Shown: positions 60,691-64,000 of the stretch, piece after piece
Layout of the letters: every line of letters starts with the position of its first letter
Position numbering within the stretch: the first letter of the stretch is position 1
Assembly: GCA_964385015.1 (NCBI GenBank)
Contig: CAYLLS010000001.1
Coordinates: 465,273-529,272 of the forward strand
Length of the DNA stretch: 64,000 nucleotides
Reading direction: 5' to 3'
DNA from: CAYLLS01 sp964385015
GTDB lineage: Bacteria; Myxococcota; UBA727; JABDBI01
Program-made: the position numbers and the translations under genes
Notes under the pieces: generated by a model
Told to the model about the DNA's origin: nothing
Seen by the model: only the letters and a program-made list of their open reading frames with translations
Database searches by the model: none

Positions 60691-62122
60691 TCTTTAATTG
60701 TTCTTTCAATATGTTAATTATCATTTTAGTATTTGTGTTTTTATTTATATGTTGGATTATTTTACCCATGAAAAATCCTAGTAGTTTAGTTTTACCTAAT
60801 TGATATTTCTTAACTTCTTTAGGATATTGTTTTAAAATAAAACGAATTTGTTTGTTTAATTCATTTGTATTGTCGTTTGTTGTAAATTCATTCAATAATT
60901 CTGTTATAGTTTTATTTTTCTTGTTTAATAAATATGTGAAAATTTTTTTAGCTGAATGATTATTAATAGTATTGTTATCAATGAGACAAATAATTTTTGC
61001 TAACATATGTGATTTGATTGGATGATTGTTTATATTTATATTTTTATTGTTTTTTATATGAGGCATAATATAATTTATAATCCAATTGGCTATGCTTTTT
61101 GGATTATTATGTTGTTTTACAGTTTGTTCAAAATAATGAGATATATGTTTATTTTGTGCAATAATAGTGCTGTTATAATTATTTAATTTGAAGTTTTGTT
61201 CAAATCTTGCAATTTTTTCATTTATTAATTCTGGAATATTTTTTTTAATGTTTTTAATTGTTGTGTTATTTATTATTAATGGTAATAAGTCTGGTTCTGG
61301 TAAATATTTATAATCGTGTGCATTGTCTTTTGTTCTCATAATTTTAGATATTTGTAGTGATGGATCCCATAATCTTGTTTCTTGGTTGTTTTTTTTTCTG
61401 TTTTTTAAATTATTAATTTGTCTTGTAATTTCAAAGTTAATAGATTGTTCCAAAAATTTTGTAGAGTTTAAATTTTTTATTTCTGTTTTTGTGCCTAATT
61501 GATTATTTATAGATACTGAAATATTGGCGTCTGTTCTAATGGAGCCATTTTCCATATTTCCATCAGATATTTCTAATGATCTTACTATAGATTGTAATGT
61601 TTTAATAAATAATACTGCTTCATTTGCAGATTTAATGTCTGGTTTAGTTACTATTTCTAATAATGGAACACCAGCTCTGTTAAAATCTATGTAGCTTGTA
61701 TGAGTTTTGTGTGAATGTATGTTTTTGCCAGCATCTTCTTCTATATGGATTCTAGTAATATTGATTTTACTGGTTTTATTATTATTTATTATATTAATAA
61801 ATCCATTTTCACAAATTGGTTTATCAAATTGAGTTATTTGATATCCTTTAGGTAAATCTGGATAAAAATAATGTTTTCTAGCGAAAATGCTCGTTTTGTT
61901 TATATCGCATTTTAGAATTAATCCTAATGCTATTGCATGATTAACTACAATTTTATTTAATGTTGGTAATGTGCCAGGTAATCCACAATCTATAATGTCT
62001 ATATTAGTATTAGGAAGACATCCAAATTTATTTGGTGTTGAGGAAAATAATTTTGAATTTGTTTTTAATTGAATATGACATTCAATGCCAATAAATGTGT
62101 TGTACAAGTTATGTGTTTTCAT
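60656..62122 (-). CDS. gatB: Asp/Glu-tRNA amidotransferase subunit B
   Basis: Transamidase subunit that converts mischarged Glu-tRNA-Gln or Asp-tRNA-Asn in the GatCAB pathway. FIGIECHIQLKTNSKLFSS (about 10-28), YFYPDLPKGYQITQFD (about 84-99), HIEEDAGK, DFNRAGVPLLEIVT (about 146-159) and ENGSIRTDANISV are family signatures. 488 residues is typical. The C-terminal GatB/YqeY helical domain ends at residue 488. GatA and GatC are not in the window. Stop overlaps two DnaA-box-like sites. On the strand against replication, so Asn/Thr/His-rich. Confidence 0.96.
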   Translation of the reverse strand: MKTHNLYNTFIGIECHIQLKTNSKLFSSTPNKFGCLPNTNIDIIDCGLPGTLPTLNKIVVNHAIALGLILKCDINKTSIFARKHYFYPDLPKGYQITQFDKPICENGFINIINNNKTSKINITRIHIEEDAGKNIHSHKTHTSYIDFNRAGVPLLEIVTKPDIKSANEAVLFIKTLQSIVRSLEISDGNMENGSIRTDANISVSINNQLGTKTEIKNLNSTKFLEQSINFEITRQINNLKNRKKNNQETRLWDPSLQISKIMRTKDNAHDYKYLPEPDLLPLIINNTTIKNIKKNIPELINEKIARFEQNFKLNNYNSTIIAQNKHISHYFEQTVKQHNNPKSIANWIINYIMPHIKNNKNININNHPIKSHMLAKIICLIDNNTINNHSAKKIFTYLLNKKNKTITELLNEFTTNDNTNELNKQIRFILKQYPKEVKKYQLGKTKLLGFFMGKIIQHINKNTNTKMIINILKEQLKNYQHSTNKLST

Positions 62123-62162
62123 TTTATGATCTAAATAAGTTAAAAGTTTATATTATTAAATA

Positions 62163-62525
62163 TTATTGATATTTAAGTTTTGTTGTAGCTGTTTTTATTG
62201 CATTATATAATTCAAATTTTAATTTATGATACTTAATTGTTGTTAAGTTGTGTATAGGATGAATAATTATATTGATTTCATGATATATGTGATAGTTATT
62301 ATTTACACATAATATATTTTTCAATCTACGTTTTATTAAGTTTCTAATATGTGCTTTGCCAATATGTTTTGTTACATCTAGTCCTATTCCCATATGTTTT
62401 GTATTAGATATATTTGCAAAAATAATTATATAAGGAGAGCGTATTTTAATTCCATGTTTTTTTATGTATAAAAATTGATATTGTTTTTTGATGTAGTAAA
62501 TTTTATTTTTGATTTTATTATACAT
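62163..62525 (-). CDS. rnpA: Ribonuclease P protein component
   Basis: Protein cofactor of the tRNA 5' maturation enzyme. 120 residues. The signature is HIGKAHIRNLIKRRLKNIL, equal to the RNR motif region (about 66-84); YIIIFANISNT and MGIGLDVTKHIG precede it. Start is TAC/ATG at 62525. Follows rpmH by 24 bases, the conserved rpmH-rnpA operon. The 5' part is Lys/Tyr-rich and diverged. Confidence 0.92.
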   Translation of the reverse strand: MYNKIKNKIYYIKKQYQFLYIKKHGIKIRSPYIIIFANISNTKHMGIGLDVTKHIGKAHIRNLIKRRLKNILCVNNNYHIYHEINIIIHPIHNLTTIKYHKLKFELYNAIKTATTKLKYQ

Positions 62526-62549
62526 ATATATTGCATATATTATTTGTTA

Positions 62550-62699
62550 TTATTTTTTATATATTTTTATGGTAAGATATTTTCTTTGTTTATTTCTTCG
62601 TCTTTTAATAATTTGTTGGCTTTTTGTATTTGACATTCGTTTTCTAAACCCATGTGTTCTTGCTCTTTTTATACAACTTGGTTGATAAGTACGTTTCAT
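62550..62699 (-). CDS. rpmH: 50S ribosomal protein L34
   Basis: 49 residues read from ATG at 62699 to TAA at 62550-62552: MKRTYQPSCIKRARTHGFRK, then RMSNTKSQQIIKRRRNK, the L34 pattern. Slightly longer than the usual 44-46, with a short extra tail (YLTIKIYKK). AGGA lies nine bases upstream of the start. First gene of rpmH-rnpA. Confidence 0.95.
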   Translation of the reverse strand: MKRTYQPSCIKRARTHGFRKRMSNTKSQQIIKRRRNKQRKYLTIKIYKK

Positions 62700-63046
62700 T
62701 TTTGTGGTGTCCTTTTATATTATATAAATTTAATTATAGCATAGAAATTAGTTGTTGATTATAATAATTATATAAAAATTGTTTTAATGTTTTATATTTG
62801 TTTTTTTTTTATAGTATAATAATTAAATGATTTTCGTTTAATTTTATAATTTTGTGTTGTTTGTCTTGACATGTTTTTTGATTATGTTATTGGTTAAACG
62901 TTGAATAAATTTTTTATTCATACATATTGTTCTCTGAAAACTAAATATATTAAAACCAAGCTTTTTAAATTCTATTATTATTATTTTTTTTTAAAACGTG
63001 TTTTTTTATGTTCTTTTTAAGAATATGAAATAATATGTTTTAAAAT
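62700..63046. promoter_or_regulatory. rRNA operon leader with promoter and antitermination-like sites
   Basis: Gene-free DNA between divergent rpmH and 16S. TTGACA at 62866-62871 is a perfect -35, with a weak -10 (TATTGG near 62888). TATAAT at 62815-62820 is another possible -10. A stem-loop TGAATAAA/TTTATTCA lies at 62902-62920. TGTTCTCTGAAAACT at 62928-62942 resembles a boxA-type antitermination site. Both promoter calls are tentative. Confidence 0.5.

Positions 63047-64000
<954 letters not shown>

Overview
The window comes from a very AT-rich bacterial genome with short or no gaps between most genes, proteins full of Asn, Lys and Ile, and few mobile genes. That points to a reduced genome of a long-term host-associated bacterium. 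The 16S rRNA start (63047-64000), a DUF507 gene at 5002-5523, a GspD/PilQ-type secretin, a ferredoxin-linked 2-oxoacid oxidoreductase and a long-form SecA suggest a proteobacterium in the broad sense. I lean towards a delta-type lineage (Myxococcota, Bdellovibrionota, Desulfobacterota, SAR324 or similar), but this is inference from family distribution and eye-reading of the 16S, not a tree.

Layout. 1-15.4 kb: the 5' two thirds of dnaE, preT-preA, DUF507, a lipoprotein, a gamma-carbonic-anhydrase-like protein, a pteridine-reductase-like SDR, two transporters, korAB and an Fe-S carrier. 15.4-22.8 kb: rpsI-rplM, yidC, gyrB and a fadJ-like beta-oxidation protein. 22.9-33.6 kb: cca, tRNA-Ser, valS, a tRNA-Pro/Arg/Phe cluster, bamD-like, rpsP-trmD, rsmA-secA. 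33.8-40.4 kb: a three-gene biotin-dependent acyl-CoA carboxylase operon, def and a lone secretin. 40.4-49.1 kb: an accessory island holding one apparently intact single-chain restriction-modification protein (41958-44246) among decaying genes: a DnaG/DnaB-type primase-helicase pseudogene, a Cys-rich pseudogene, membrane and coiled-coil remnants and a 26-bp-arm inverted repeat. 49.1-57.7 kb: deoxynucleoside kinase, phosphohexomutase, rpmB, orn, Sua5/TsaC, MgtE-like, rnhA, folK, ssb and a NarK-type nitrate/nitrite transporter. 57.7-64 kb: dnaA, dnaN, gatB, rnpA, rpmH and the start of the rRNA operon.

Strand composition is informative. Up to about 57.7 kb the + strand is A/C-rich; from dnaN onward it is T/G-rich. 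Together with DnaA-box-like sites near dnaA and dnaN, this places the replication origin between about 57.7 and 60.7 kb. Genes on the lagging strand encode Asn/Lys/Thr/His-rich proteins, while leading-strand genes encode more Val, Gly, Asp and Phe. The island genes do not follow this rule, which supports recent acquisition.

Metabolic reading (inference): NarK, KorAB, an acyl-CoA carboxylase and a FadJ-like enzyme suggest a respiring symbiont that burns small organic acids or acyl-CoAs and may use nitrate, with 2-oxoglutarate oxidised through ferredoxin rather than a lipoate-dependent dehydrogenase. No nitrate or nitrite reductase lies in this window, so nitrate respiration is only a hypothesis.
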